NCBI RefSeq assembly: GCF_000241485.1 | Contig: NZ_JH584241.1 | Coordinates: 308,035 to 372,034, forward strand | Direction of reading: 5' to 3' | Source: Sphingomonas sp. PAMC 26605 | Lineage (GTDB): Bacteria; Pseudomonadota; Alphaproteobacteria; Sphingomonadales; Sphingomonadaceae | Length of the DNA stretch: 64,000 bases | In this document: piece by piece, positions 9,531 through 19,120 of the stretch | Layout of the letters: each line of letters starts with the position of its first letter | Numbering within the stretch: the stretch's first letter is position 1 | Position numbers and translations under genes: made by a program | Notes under the pieces: generated by a model | Databases searched by the model: none | What the model saw: only the letters and a program-made list of their open reading frames with translations | Told to the model about the DNA's origin: nothing

Positions 9531-11845
9531 ATGCTCACTGCAAATCGCCGCGAAATGCTCGGTGGGGTCGGGCTCGCCGCGTTGAGCGCGGCCACGCCGG
9601 GCAAGGCGGCAATAGCCCCCGCGGCGGGTACGCCCGACCTGTTCGTCGGGACCGGCGGACACGGCCATACCTATCCCGGCGCGGCATTGCCGTTTGGCAT
9701 GGTGCAACTCGGGCCCGATACCGACAACGCGCGATGGGACGCTTGCTCGGGCTACCATCGGAGCGACGGCTCGATCATGGGCTTTTCGCATACCCATCTG
9801 TCGGGCACCGGCATCGGCGACATGCTTGACGTGTTGGTGGTACCGGCGCGCGGGGCGTTGCAACTCGAGCCGGGATCGCTCGATCACCCCGAACACGGGT
9901 ATCGCCAGCGTTTCACCGACGAGTTCGCCGAGCCCGGTTATTACCGTGTCCGGCTCGAGAATGGCGTGCAGGCCGAGCTGACCGTGACCGAGCGGACGGG
10001 GTTGCACCGCTATCGTTTCCCCGCCGGTGCGGGACACATATTGATCGATTTCGCCCACATGATGGTCGATACGTGGGACAAGGGCGTGGTGCTCGACGCC
10101 GCGTCGCTGACGCTCGAAGCGGACGGCCTGCTGACCGGCAGCCGGCGCGTGCATCGCTGGGCGAAAGGCCGTCGCATCCATTTCGCGATGCGGTTGTCGC
10201 GCAAGCCCGATCGCGTGCAGTTTTTCGTGGACGGCACGGCCCCGTCGACCGCCGGAACGCTGCAGGTTGCCGGCACCCGATTGAAAATCGCGCTGTTCTT
10301 CGACGAGGCCGGGGGCGAGCCGATCCTGATCAAGACCGGGATATCCGCAGTCGATGTCGCTGGCCAAAGGCCGCGCTGGCAGCGGAAGCGCCGGGCTGGG
10401 CGTTCGACACCGCGCGCCGTTCCACCCGCGCGCGGTGGGCGAAGGAATTGGCGTGCGTCCGTGTCGAGGGCGGCACCGCGGCGCAGCGCACGATCCTGTC
10501 GAGTGCGCTCTATCATTGCCTGCTTGCGCCGACGCTCTTTACCGATCGCGACGGGCGCTATGTCGGGATGGACCGCGCTGTCCACCAGGCGCCGGCCGAC
10601 GCACCGGCGTTTAGCACCTATTCGCTGTGGGATACATATCGCGCGCTGCATCCGCTGCTCACGCTGGTTCGGCCCGAGCGCGCGGCGTTGTTCACCCGCG
10701 ACTTGATCCGGCAGACGCAGCAAAGTCCTTACGGCCCGCCGGTGTGGCAGTTGCAGGGCGTCGAGACGGGCACGATGATCGGCTGGCACTCGGTGGCCGT
10801 ACTTGCCGAAGCGCGTGCCAAGGGGATCGCTGCGGATTATGCCGCCGCCTGGCCCAACATCCGCCGCCGCGCCTTCGATCGCAATTTTGCCGACAGCGAT
10901 GCCTCGCTCGGTCGCGGCTATTATCACGACCTCGGCTATGTGCCGGCTGACAAGATCTGGGAGTCGGTAAGCCGCACGCAGGAATATGCCTATGACGATT
11001 GGGCGATGGCGGTGCTGGCCGACGCGGCGGGCGCGAAGGACGACGCCGTGGCACTCCGCCGACGCAGCCGCAACTATCGCAACGTGCTCGATCCAAAGAT
11101 CGGCTTTGCGCGCCCGAAATACGCCGATGGAAGCTGGTGGACGCCGTACGATCCGATCCAGCTCGGCCATACCGACGCATATCGCGATTATACCGAGACC
11201 AATGGCTGGCAAGCGACCTTCCTCAACCAGCACGATGTCTATGGGTTGATCGAATGGTTCGGCGGTGACGCCGCGTTCGAGGGCAAGCTTGACGCGCTGT
11301 TCAGCGCGCCGTCGACGCTCCCGAACAACGCACCGCCCGACATTAGCGGCCTGCTCGGCCAATATGCGCATGGCAACGAGCCCGACCAGCACGCGGCCTA
11401 TCTCTATGCCTTTGTCGGCGCGCCGTGGAAGACGCAGGCGCTGGTGCGGCGCTTGCTGACCGAGATGTACAAGCACGATCCCGACGGGGTGATCGGCAAT
11501 GACGATTGCGGGCAAATGAGCGCGTGGTTCGTGCTCAGCGCGCTCGGTTTCTATCCGGTCGATCCGGTCAGCGCGGTCTATGTGTTGGGATCACCGCTGT
11601 TCGACCGCGCCGAGATCGATGTCGGCCACGGAAAGACCTTGCATGTCCTCGCCCGCGGTAACGCTGCCGATCGGCCCTATGTCCACTCGGTGACGTGGAA
11701 CGGCAAGCCTTGGACGCGCAATTGGATCTCGCATGCCGAATTGGCGCGTGGTGGCACGCTTCTGTTCGAAATGGGCGCAGTGCCGTCGCGCTTCGGCAGC
11801 GCCAAGGCGGATCGGCCGCCCTCGTTCGGCCACGACGCAGTCTAG
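9531..11845 (+). pseudogene. Second glycoside hydrolase family 92 alpha-mannosidase, single-base frameshift
   Basis: The ATG at 9531 opens a twin-arginine-like signal (NRREMLGGVGLAALS) and GH92 N-terminal text (LFVGTGGHGHTYPGAALPFG). The frame breaks at TGGCCAAAGG (10361-10370). The other two thirds continue in a different frame, including PYGPPVWQLQGVETGTMIGW, GQYAHGNEPDQHAAYLY and the catalytic GNDDCGQMSAWFVLSALGFY. Joined, it would be about 771 residues, the normal length. It is only moderately similar to the GH92 at 5728, so it is a different linkage specialist and not a recent copy. The stop TAG overlaps the stop of the facing ROK gene (shared CTAG). The frameshift may be a sequencing error. 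Confidence 0.85.
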
Positions 11846-13068
11846 GCTGGCTCGTCGACCCCGTCGGGATGCCCTTGCGCCTTCCACAAAGCGCCGGGCT
11901 TGGGCAGCAGGAAGTGGCTGAACGGGAGGATCGCAGCACCAACCGCCGGCGCGTCGGCCGAGAGCGCGGCGCGTCGGACGGGCGCGACCGAGGGAAGCAG
12001 CGCGGCACGCTGGCGCATCAGCGCATCGGTGCGCGCCGCCAGCGCATCGAGTTCCGGCGTCGGCAGGCGCCCCCCGAGCAGGATCACGCCCGGGTTGACC
12101 AGGCAGTTGATCGCGTCGATCGGGACGGTCAGTTGATGCGCCGCGCGTTCGATCCAGTCGGTGACGCAGGCGGACAAGCCCGGCTCGGCCGCGCCCTGCA
12201 TGACGGCGGCCAGGGCATAGCCTTTCTCCTCGAGACTGCGCGCAAGACCAGAAAGCGAAACGAAGGTCTGGATCTGCTCGCCGGGCGTGGCGTCATGCTG
12301 GGGCGAGCGCATGAACCCGAGCTCGCCGCTGCGTCCGTTCGCACCGCGGATATAGGTGCCGTCGATCACCAACCCGCCACCGAGGCCGGACGACAACAGG
12401 ATATAGAAGAAGCTGTTGTTGCTTTGCCCGTGACCGAGCTGCATCTCGCCCATTGCGGCAGCGGCGGCATCGTTTTCGACGAACACCGGCAGGGTGAAGG
12501 GTTGCTCGAACAGGCTGGCGATCTCGACCTCGTCCCACGCCGAATAATTCGCCGGCCGGCCTGGCAGATCGACCAGGCCAAGATCGTCAGGCACAGCAAC
12601 GCCAAGACCGACGATCTTCGCGATATCGACATTGGCCTTGCGCAGCATCGTGCGGATCGACCGGCGATAGAGCGCACGCACTTGATCGGGTAGCGCGAAG
12701 TCGACGTCTTCGGTGACGCGCGCGAGCGTCTCGCCCGAGAAATCGACCAGCACGATCGTGATATGATCGCGATCGATGTTGACGCCGATCGAATAGCAAG
12801 CGTCGCGCTTGACCACCAATTTGGTCGGCGGCTGGCCGCGGCCGCCGCGGCGTTGCCCGGCCTCCTCGATCAGTCCGTCCTGCAGCAGGCGTTTGGTGAT
12901 GTTGGCGATCGCCGGGCCGGTGAGTCCCGTGATGCGCGCCAGCTCGACCCGCGTCAGTGGGCTCATCACGCGGATGGCATGGAGCGTCACGCGCTGATTG
13001 TGATCCGCTGCGCGTTCGAGGTTGGTGCCCGATAGGCGCGGGCGTTCGTGTGACGCTCGGCCGGTCAT
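11842..13068 (-). CDS. ROK-family transcriptional repressor (NagC/Mlc/XylR type)
   Basis: An N-terminal winged helix-turn-helix (MSPLTRVELARITGLTGPAI, about residues 30-60) is followed by a ROK sugar-sensing domain with CYSIGVNIDRDHITI and a glycine-rich SSGLGGGLVIDG segment. The zinc-binding cysteine cluster of active ROK kinases is not apparent, as expected for a regulator. The start at 13068 is the first in-frame ATG before the HTH and is only weakly supported by a ribosome site. It follows a sugar-porter gene on the same strand with a 44-base gap. It probably represses the mannan locus and responds to a sugar or sugar phosphate. Confidence 0.87.
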   Translation of the reverse strand: MTGRASHERPRLSGTNLERAADHNQRVTLHAIRVMSPLTRVELARITGLTGPAIANITKRLLQDGLIEEAGQRRGGRGQPPTKLVVKRDACYSIGVNIDRDHITIVLVDFSGETLARVTEDVDFALPDQVRALYRRSIRTMLRKANVDIAKIVGLGVAVPDDLGLVDLPGRPANYSAWDEVEIASLFEQPFTLPVFVENDAAAAAMGEMQLGHGQSNNSFFYILLSSGLGGGLVIDGTYIRGANGRSGELGFMRSPQHDATPGEQIQTFVSLSGLARSLEEKGYALAAVMQGAAEPGLSACVTDWIERAAHQLTVPIDAINCLVNPGVILLGGRLPTPELDALAARTDALMRQRAALLPSVAPVRRAALSADAPAVGAAILPFSHFLLPKPGALWKAQGHPDGVDEPA

Positions 13069-13112
13069 GCGCGGCGGGTCTTGATCGTCATGGCTGTGTT
13101 CATCGGGCCTTC

Positions 13113-14042
13113 TCACTTCATTTCGATCAGCGCTTCGAGCTGCTCTAGCGGGACTCCGCGCGCTTCGGGGAAATACCGCCATGTTACAAAAAATTGCACG
13201 ACCATCGCCGCGGCGAACAGCCAGAACGGCAAAGCTTGGGTATAGTGTGCCACGATGGGAAAGGCGAAAGCGAGCAGCGCGTTCATCCCGCAATGCGTCG
13301 CGCTGCCGATCACCTGGCCCCACGCGCACACCGCCGTCGGAAATATTTCGGAGAGACTGACCCAGATCACCGCGCCTTGCGAGATCGCGAAGAACAGAAT
13401 GCACACTATCAACGCGGGCAGGAGCAGGGTTTCGCCGCGACCAATCGCCAGCAGGATCGGGCGGCGATCGACCCGCCATTGCAAGCGCGCCGGATCCGAG
13501 GTGCGCGTTGCGAATTCGGCGAGCAAGCGGTCGGGGTCGCCGATCGCCCTGCGCGCCTCGGCCGCTCTACCCTTTTGCGCGAGCCAGCGGCGGCCGTCCG
13601 GAATGCGCAGCAGCTTGACGAAAAAGACGATAGCCGGCAGCGCGGCGATTGCCAGCTTGAGTCGCCACGCGGCGTCGCCATCGAACATGCGGGCGACCGT
13701 AAAATTGCTGACATAGGCCGTGAGAATCGCGGCCACTACGCTCAGCTGGAACAAGCCGACCATCCGGCCGCGGCGTTCTGGCGGGCTGACCGCGGCGATG
13801 CCGACGGGCGCAAGCACCGACAAGCCACCTATCGCCAAGCCGCCGACGAAGCGAAACGCGATCAGCATCGCCAGACCGTCGCTCGCGGCTGAACCGACCG
13901 CCGACACCATATAAGCAAACACGATCCAGATTAGCACGGCGCGGCTACCATAGCGATCGTCTGGAGCGCCGGCGCCGAGCGCGCCGATCAGGGTCCCGAC
14001 CAAGGCCGCCGCGACCGCCGCACCGGCTCGCGCCTGCATCAT
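13113..14042 (-). pseudogene. Shortened MFS sugar porter, probably non-functional
   Basis: The product (309 residues) matches the sugar-porter family (XylE/GalP) in pieces: the loop 2-3 motif DDRYGSRA, FRFVGGLAIGGLS, the loop 6-7 region IPDGRRWLAQKGR, then VDRRPILLAIG and QGAVIWVSLSEIFPTAVCAW. Family members have about 450-480 residues and 12 helices. Here helix 1 and the stretch corresponding to helices 7-8 and most of 9 are absent, although the frame is open and the start has a good GGGAG ribosome site 7 bases upstream. I infer in-frame deletions that leave about eight helices. The alternative, a genuinely minimal transporter, seems less likely. Confidence 0.7.
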
Positions 14043-14157
14043 TCCATCTCCCGACTTATTGAATTATCTAAATTGGAATATTAAAGCCGGGAGGCGGTCT
14101 GGCAAGCGGCATATCGCTGATCGCGGCAGGCGAGGTTTAGGAGGAAAATACCATGCT
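14043..14157. promoter_or_regulatory. Divergent AT-rich control region between sugar porter and ROK kinase
   Basis: This short region separates two divergent genes and contains an AT-rich core at about 14056-14085 (AATTATCTAAATT is an AATT-flanked repeat) in otherwise GC-rich DNA. It is the natural place for the ROK repressor to bind. A strong AGGAGG ribosome site lies at 14139-14144 on the plus strand. No confident -35/-10 pair can be assigned. Confidence 0.45.
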
Positions 14158-15105
14158 ATGCGGCACTCCGATACCGGCGCGGACAGGGTGGTGACGTTAG
14201 GTCGAAATGGTTCGTCGTTGCACGCCGGCGTCGAACTCGGCGGCACCAAATGCGTCTGCACTTTGGCGCACGGGTCGGGCGCGATCGTCGAGCAAAAGAT
14301 CGTTCCGACCAGGCAACCCGAAGAAACGCTGCCCGCCATCTTGGCGATCCTGCAAGCATGGTATCGCGAGCATCGCTTTGCGGCCTTGGGCGTAGCGTCG
14401 TTCGGGCCGCTCGAGTTTGATCCAGCATCGTCGCGATATGGTCAGATCCTCGCGACGACCAAGGCGGGATGGGCGGGCACGGACGTGCGCGGTCGGCTTT
14501 CCGCGCCATTCGACGTCCCGATCGGCTTCGACACCGACGTGAATGGCGCCGCGCTCGCCGAAATGGCGTGGGGGTGCGCGCAGGGTATTTCGGACTTTGC
14601 CTATGTCACCGTCGGCACCGGCGTTGGTGTCGGCTTGATCGTGCATGGGCTGCCGACCCGCGGCATCGGGCATAGCGAGTTAGGGCACATTCGTGTGCCG
14701 CGCCTCGCCAATGACGATCAGCCGAGCGTCTGTCGTTTTCATGACGATTGCGTCGAAGGCCTTGCTTCGGGATCGGCGCTAGCGCTGCGGCTTGGCGAGC
14801 GCCGGGCCGGCGATGTCGCGCGCGACGATCCGATATGGGAGCCGGTCGTGCATACTCTGGCGGCGCTGTGCCACGCGATCGTCTGTGCGACCGGGCCACA
14901 CCGCATCGCCATCGGGGGCGGAGTCCTTGTCGGGCAACCGCATCTCCTCGCCCGGATCGAGGCCGGCCTCACGGCAAGTCTGAACGGGTACATGGCGTTA
15001 CCGGCCGGTGCCGCATACGTGGTGGCACCAGCGCTTGGTGACAAGGCAGGTCCGTTAGGGGCGATTGCGCTTGCGGCGCAAGCGCCTCCAAGAGCGCGAC
15101 AGTGA
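14158..15105 (+). CDS. ROK-family sugar kinase (fructokinase/mannokinase-like)
   Basis: The product carries the ROK phosphate-binding motif HAGVELGGTKC near the N-terminus. It also has the glycine-rich VTVGTGVGVGLIVHG, the sugar-binding GHSELGHIRVP and a CRFHDDCVEGLASG segment that matches the zinc/cysteine cluster of active ROK kinases. It should phosphorylate a hexose (mannose, fructose or glucose) with ATP in the cytoplasm, a fit next to a mannan locus. The start is uncertain: ATG at 14158 lies 13 bases from AGGAGG, which is too far. GTG at 14191 overlaps the stop of a possible 13-codon leader that starts at 14153. Length (about 305-315 residues) is normal. Confidence 0.87.
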   Translation: MRHSDTGADRVVTLGRNGSSLHAGVELGGTKCVCTLAHGSGAIVEQKIVPTRQPEETLPAILAILQAWYREHRFAALGVASFGPLEFDPASSRYGQILATTKAGWAGTDVRGRLSAPFDVPIGFDTDVNGAALAEMAWGCAQGISDFAYVTVGTGVGVGLIVHGLPTRGIGHSELGHIRVPRLANDDQPSVCRFHDDCVEGLASGSALALRLGERRAGDVARDDPIWEPVVHTLAALCHAIVCATGPHRIAIGGGVLVGQPHLLARIEAGLTASLNGYMALPAGAAYVVAPALGDKAGPLGAIALAAQAPPRARQ

Positions 15106-15585
15106 AAAGGGTTCGAACGAAAATTTGGGTGAGCCGTATCTATTGGGACTAAGCCGGCTGCCCAAGAATCGGTCCGGCGGCATTGACGCGGACAAGCACC
15201 AATACGGCTCGAAGACCGACAGATGAGCCAGGGGAATCTGGGGGGACGATCATGCGGTCCACTCGGCGCACTTGCGCACCCGGCCGTCGTCGGGTCGCCG
15301 CCCGATCATGGCTATAGGCCCACGACGCCATCGACCTCGTCAAGCTGCGTAATCGACCCCGGGAAGGAGCGTAATTGTTGGCAGTTGACGGCATCGGCCG
15401 GGTCGCTGCAACGCACGCGTCCGCAAGCTGGGTCGCCGACCACGCGCATCATCCGATCGTCAAGCGCGCCGTCGGGCTACGAGCGTACGATCAGCCTTAG
15501 CGAAGTTTGCATCGCTCAGCGTAAGGGAGAGCGATCGCTGCTGACCTTTATTCGGTGCGGCCGTCCCGGGCGGCACGAGGGCTGA
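15106..15585. other. Gene-free stretch between ROK kinase and rpsU
   Basis: I see no convincing gene, RNA or repeat in these 480 bases. Open frames on both strands (plus 15223-15585, minus 15149-15394) have no recognisable domain and no good ribosome site. The part nearest 15585 presumably holds the 3' untranslated region of rpsU, but I could not find a clear T-tailed hairpin. Confidence 0.5.
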
Positions 15586-15786
15586 TCAGCCGTCCTTCTC
15601 GGCGCGCTTGCGATCAGCCTTTTTCGCTCGACGGATGGCCGCGGCATGCTGACGGGCACGCTTCTCCGAGGGCTTCTCATAGTGTTTCCGGAGCTTCAGT
15701 TCGCGATAGACTCCTTCGCGCTGCAGCTTCTTCTTCAGAACGCGGAGTGCCTGGTCCACATTGTTGTCGCGTACGATAATCTGCAT
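15586..15786 (-). CDS. rpsU: 30S ribosomal protein S21
   Basis: The 66-residue product begins [20 protein letters not shown] and ends in a very basic tail ([15 protein letters not shown]), the S21 pattern. S21 joins the 30S platform late in assembly and helps mRNA engagement. The start at 15786 has GAGAAGG upstream. The frame is open further upstream to 15942, but that extension has no S21 similarity. It stands alone between two sugar loci and is the only core translation gene in the window. Confidence 0.95.
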   Translation of the reverse strand: MQIIVRDNNVDQALRVLKKKLQREGVYRELKLRKHYEKPSEKRARQHAAAIRRAKKADRKRAEKDG

Positions 15787-15990
15787 GCTGGCCTTCTCAA
15801 GGGTGTCGTCTAGCGCCGAAGACGCAATGCGCTCTAAGGTCCGGGACCCCGCAAGCCAAGACCCCGATGTACCGGATCGGTGCCTATCATCAAGATGTGA
15901 ACGCTCGACGCTGTCGATAGCGAATGCGGGTCGAGCCTGCACCGCCCGTCTTCAACGACCAGGGCAACACGGCGGAAGGGAGCGACCAGC

Positions 15991-16995
15991 TCAGCGCGGG
16001 GGGGCGAAGATCGGCGTTCCTTGCGCGGACCAACTGACGCGTTGGATCCGGGGCGCGCGTTTCGCCGTGCACTTCATGTCGGGCGCGGGATTGGCATGAT
16101 AGACGATCCAGGTCTCGCGTCCGCCGGCGGCGGTGAAGAAGCCATTATGCCCCGGCGCGTAGATCCCCGCGGCAGGGGCCTTCGCCACCACCGGGCGGGG
16201 CGCCTTGCGCCAGACCGCGGGATCGAGCGGATCGCTCCCGCTCGGGGCACTGAGCAAGCCGATTGCGTAATCGTCCGACCAGCACGCGCTGGCGGAGTAG
16301 CTCAGGAACAGATCGCCTTTCGGCCCGGCCAGAAATTCGGGCCCCTCGAGGATCTGCCGTCCGCCCCGGCGCTCCCAGTCGCGATCGGGGCGCGCGATGA
16401 TGCTTTCGGCCCCGACCAACGTCCAAGGATTGGCCATTTCGACGATTGCGAGGTCGCTGTCGGGCCCGACATAAGGCGAATAGACGAAATAGCGCTTGCC
16501 GCCATGGCTGAAGGTGGTGCCATCGATGCCCGGGTGCGCCGTCGTCAGGCGGCCGCGGTCGATCCATGTCCCGCGCATCGGGTCGGCGCCGCTATTCTCC
16601 AAGACGAAGATGCCGCGATGCGCATCGTCGTCATGTCCGCTCTCGGCGGCGGTATAATAGATGTACCAGGCGCTGCCGATCCGGTGCAGTTCTGGCGCCC
16701 AGATCGATTGCGCGTTCGGGCCGGTCTTGGGCGGCGTCCACACGGTGACTTCCGGCGCGTCCGCCAGTCGCGCAAGGTCCCTGGTCTTGCGGATCGCCAG
16801 GCGGTCGCCGAGCGTGTTCATGTAGAAATAGGTCTTGCCTTGCCGGACGATCCACGGATCGGGTCCCGAGGGCAGCAGCGGATTGGTGATCTCCGTTGCG
16901 GCGCCGCGGGCCTCGGCGGCCGTCATGGGCGGAGCCAGCGCCGCCAGCCCGGCGATGCTCAGCAGCGCGGGCGCGCGGATCCGACCCACGGTCAT
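15991..16995 (-). CDS. Secreted glycoside hydrolase family 43 enzyme (arabinan-type)
   Basis: A signal peptide (MTVGRIRAPALLSIAGLAAL, cleavage near AEARG) leads into a five-bladed propeller of about 334 residues. The GH43 acidic residues are visible: base in SGPDPWIV, modulator in PGIDGTTF and acid in ILEGPEFL. IWAPELHRIGSAWYIYY is also characteristic. Members hydrolyse arabinan or arabinoxylan side chains. The start overlaps the stop of the upstream gene by 4 bases (ATGA), so the two are translated from one message. The nearby aldose dehydrogenase and dehydratase fit release of L-arabinose or D-galactose. Confidence 0.88.
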   Translation of the reverse strand: MTVGRIRAPALLSIAGLAALAPPMTAAEARGAATEITNPLLPSGPDPWIVRQGKTYFYMNTLGDRLAIRKTRDLARLADAPEVTVWTPPKTGPNAQSIWAPELHRIGSAWYIYYTAAESGHDDDAHRGIFVLENSGADPMRGTWIDRGRLTTAHPGIDGTTFSHGGKRYFVYSPYVGPDSDLAIVEMANPWTLVGAESIIARPDRDWERRGGRQILEGPEFLAGPKGDLFLSYSASACWSDDYAIGLLSAPSGSDPLDPAVWRKAPRPVVAKAPAAGIYAPGHNGFFTAAGGRETWIVYHANPAPDMKCTAKRAPRIQRVSWSAQGTPIFAPPR

Positions 16996-18041
16996 TTGTC
17001 CGGGAATGCGGCGACGATCGCGTCATATTGCGCGCGCGAAATGCCGATCATCGATCCGTGGCGCAGCCCGGCGGGCATCTCGTAGCGATTCCATTCGGGC
17101 ACGCCGCTATTGCCCGACACCTGGAACCACGGCCCGGCAAGCTTCGGTGCCATCGACAGGCCGTAGCTGGTCCCGGCATATTGCTCGTAATACAGCATCC
17201 ACTCCTTGCCACTCGGCGCGCGGATCAGCGTCGGCGCCTCGCGGAAATTGGGGCTGAGCGGGGGGCCGGGAAGCGGATAGGGGCCGAGCAGCTTTGCTGC
17301 GCAGCTCATTCGTACCGTCTTGCCGGTGGTCCATGCGTAGGACGGGTAGCGTTCGTCCTTGATGATCGCGCAATAGCCGCCCTTGGCATCGTCGTTCGGC
17401 GTGATGATCGTGTCGATCGTCGCCATGTTCCAGGCGAACAGCCGGCGTGGCGGGGCGGCGAAAGTCTTGAGGTCCTTCGACTGGACGTACAGCGTACGCT
17501 GGCTGCCCCAATAGCGTTCGGGATCTTCCTTTGAGCCCTCGAGGCTCGGGGTGTGCCAGGTCAGCAGGAACTGGCCCGACGGCTTGTCGAAGAACAGCTT
17601 CGGTGCTCCGATCCGCTGCAGCGGGTGCGGATAGTCGGGGATCGCCTGCAAGTCCGGTTGATAGGTGCCATAAGGCGTCCAGCGCACCAGATCGTCCGAT
17701 ACCCAGAAGCGGATCAGGGGATCATCGTCGCCCTTGTTGCCGACGAGATAATAGCGCCCGTCGCCGCCTCGTGCCACCGAGGCATGGCCGTGATAGTCGG
17801 CCGAGACGGGCTTGCCGGCATTGACCTGCCGCCAGTGCAGCCCGTCGAGGCTGACCGAATAATACAGGACGCCGTAGCGTTCCTTGGTCATGTGGAGAAA
17901 GAGATAGGCCTTTGCCGGATCGACATAGGGGGTGACCGGCCCGCCCGGAGCGACCTGGGCGCCCACCCCGCTGCCGGAGACCGCGGCCAAGGCCAGACCT
18001 ACGCCCAACCCGGCGCGCACGATCGTTCGAACCAGACGCAT
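16992..18041 (-). CDS. Secreted beta-propeller glycosidase (GH43/GH117-like)
   Basis: The start at 18041 is preferred over 18077 because it has GGGAG at the right distance and opens a signal peptide (MRLVRTIVRAGLGVGLALA, cleavage near VGAQ). The mature part shows repeated propeller-blade text (LYYSVSLDGLHWRQV, GRYYLVGN, FWVSDDLVRWTPYG, EWMLYYEQYAG). Candidate acidic residues include the Glu of FREAPTLI. The family assignment rests on this clan-F look; I cannot name the exact GH family or substrate. It is the first gene of a two-gene operon with the GH43 at 15991. Confidence 0.7.
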   Translation of the reverse strand: MRLVRTIVRAGLGVGLALAAVSGSGVGAQVAPGGPVTPYVDPAKAYLFLHMTKERYGVLYYSVSLDGLHWRQVNAGKPVSADYHGHASVARGGDGRYYLVGNKGDDDPLIRFWVSDDLVRWTPYGTYQPDLQAIPDYPHPLQRIGAPKLFFDKPSGQFLLTWHTPSLEGSKEDPERYWGSQRTLYVQSKDLKTFAAPPRRLFAWNMATIDTIITPNDDAKGGYCAIIKDERYPSYAWTTGKTVRMSCAAKLLGPYPLPGPPLSPNFREAPTLIRAPSGKEWMLYYEQYAGTSYGLSMAPKLAGPWFQVSGNSGVPEWNRYEMPAGLRHGSMIGISRAQYDAIVAAFPDK

Positions 18042-18068
18042 CGCTCCAACTCCCTTTTCTATCTTTAA

Positions 18069-18084
18069 ATCATACAAATACGAT
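18069..18084. promoter_or_regulatory. Candidate GntR operator and -10 box of the glycosidase operon
   Basis: ATCATACAAATACGAT is an imperfect inverted repeat (AATCATA/TACGATT around CAAA) that overlaps a perfect minus-strand -10 hexamer TATAAT at 18083-18088. The pattern TCnnAyAAATnnG recurs at 19121, 23551 and 27249. Occupation would block RNA polymerase, which suits a repressor such as the GntR protein at 26490. Confidence 0.5.
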
Positions 18085-18110
18085 TATATCCTTCGTGTCT
18101 AGCACGTTCG

Positions 18111-19055
18111 TCAGAAATCGAACGGCTGGGCGCGCTCCTGGCGCGATACGAGAAAGGCGTCCGCGACGAGTTGCAGCGGACGCAGATCGACGTCGCTTTG
18201 CCCGGCGCGGACAAGCGCAGCGAAGCGGTCGTAGAGGCGCGGATATTCGCCAGCGTCGGCGCCGAGGGCTATCTCGGCCTTATCGATGAAGAGGCGCTTG
18301 CCGCCTTCGGTGAGGTGAAGCGTACCGCCGGTCGTCTCGACCGTGATGGTCCAGCTTTGGGCGCCCGTTTGGAGGAAATCGAGATCGAGCAGCACCGGCG
18401 CGTCGTTGGTCAGGCGCAGCGCGATCTGCGCGGCGATCGGGGACGCGCGATTGGCGGGGACGAAGATCGTACCGCTCTCGACGATGAGATCGTGCGGCAT
18501 GATCGCGGTCGCGATCGACACGGCGTTGATACCGGGATCGAACACGCCGAAGCCGCCCGCCGCAAGGATCCACTCCTGTCCGGGATGCCAGACGCGAATG
18601 TCTTCACGCCAGTGGATCGCGACGTGTGTCACGGTGCGCCGTGCGAGCCAGTCGCGGGCCGCATCCACGCCCGCGGCTTCGCGCGAATGCCAGCTGGCAA
18701 AGAGGGTCACCCCCCGTTCGGCGGCGAACCTGCGCACCGCAGCCACCTCGCTCACCGTCGCGCCGGGTGGCTTTTCGATCATCACATGCTTGCCCGCCGC
18801 GATCGCCGCGCGGGCGATACGATCACGACCATCGGGCGGCGTGCAGATCGACACCATATCGAGCGGGGGGCCGTCGGCGAGCATCGCTTCGATGCTTGCG
18901 AAATTGGGCTGGCCGTCGAGCGCGGCATGGCGGCTCGCGGCGGCGACCAGGACGAAGTCATCGGAAGCGGCGATTGCCGGAAGGTGCTGGTCGCGCGCGA
19001 TCTTGCCCACGCCGACAATACCGAGCCGCCACGGTTCTGCTCTAGGAGGTGTCAT
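18111..19055 (-). CDS. L-arabinose/D-galactose 1-dehydrogenase (Gfo/Idh/MocA family)
   Basis: The N-terminal Rossmann motif GIVGVGKIARDQHLPAI, the catalytic lysine segment MIEKPPGATVSEV and the barrel text WHPGQEWILAAGGFGVFDP closely follow the aldose 1-dehydrogenases of the oxidative L-arabinose pathway, as in Azospirillum. The enzyme would oxidise L-arabinose or D-galactose to the lactone with NAD(P)+ in the cytoplasm. It is divergent from the aldonate dehydratase at 19261, the step two reactions later. Length (314 residues) is normal. I cannot tell from sequence which sugar is preferred. Confidence 0.88.
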   Translation of the reverse strand: MTPPRAEPWRLGIVGVGKIARDQHLPAIAASDDFVLVAAASRHAALDGQPNFASIEAMLADGPPLDMVSICTPPDGRDRIARAAIAAGKHVMIEKPPGATVSEVAAVRRFAAERGVTLFASWHSREAAGVDAARDWLARRTVTHVAIHWREDIRVWHPGQEWILAAGGFGVFDPGINAVSIATAIMPHDLIVESGTIFVPANRASPIAAQIALRLTNDAPVLLDLDFLQTGAQSWTITVETTGGTLHLTEGGKRLFIDKAEIALGADAGEYPRLYDRFAALVRAGQSDVDLRPLQLVADAFLVSRQERAQPFDF

Positions 19056-19120
19056 CTTATGAACCGATCTCGCGGGATTCGCTCGGCAGCCGCATCATCT
19101 CTCTCCGCGATTTTTCTTTT

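Noticed and set aside
15223..15585. A 120-codon frame between the ROK kinase and rpsU.
   Set aside because: There is no ribosome site, no domain and no sensible composition. It overlaps the expected 3' region of rpsU.
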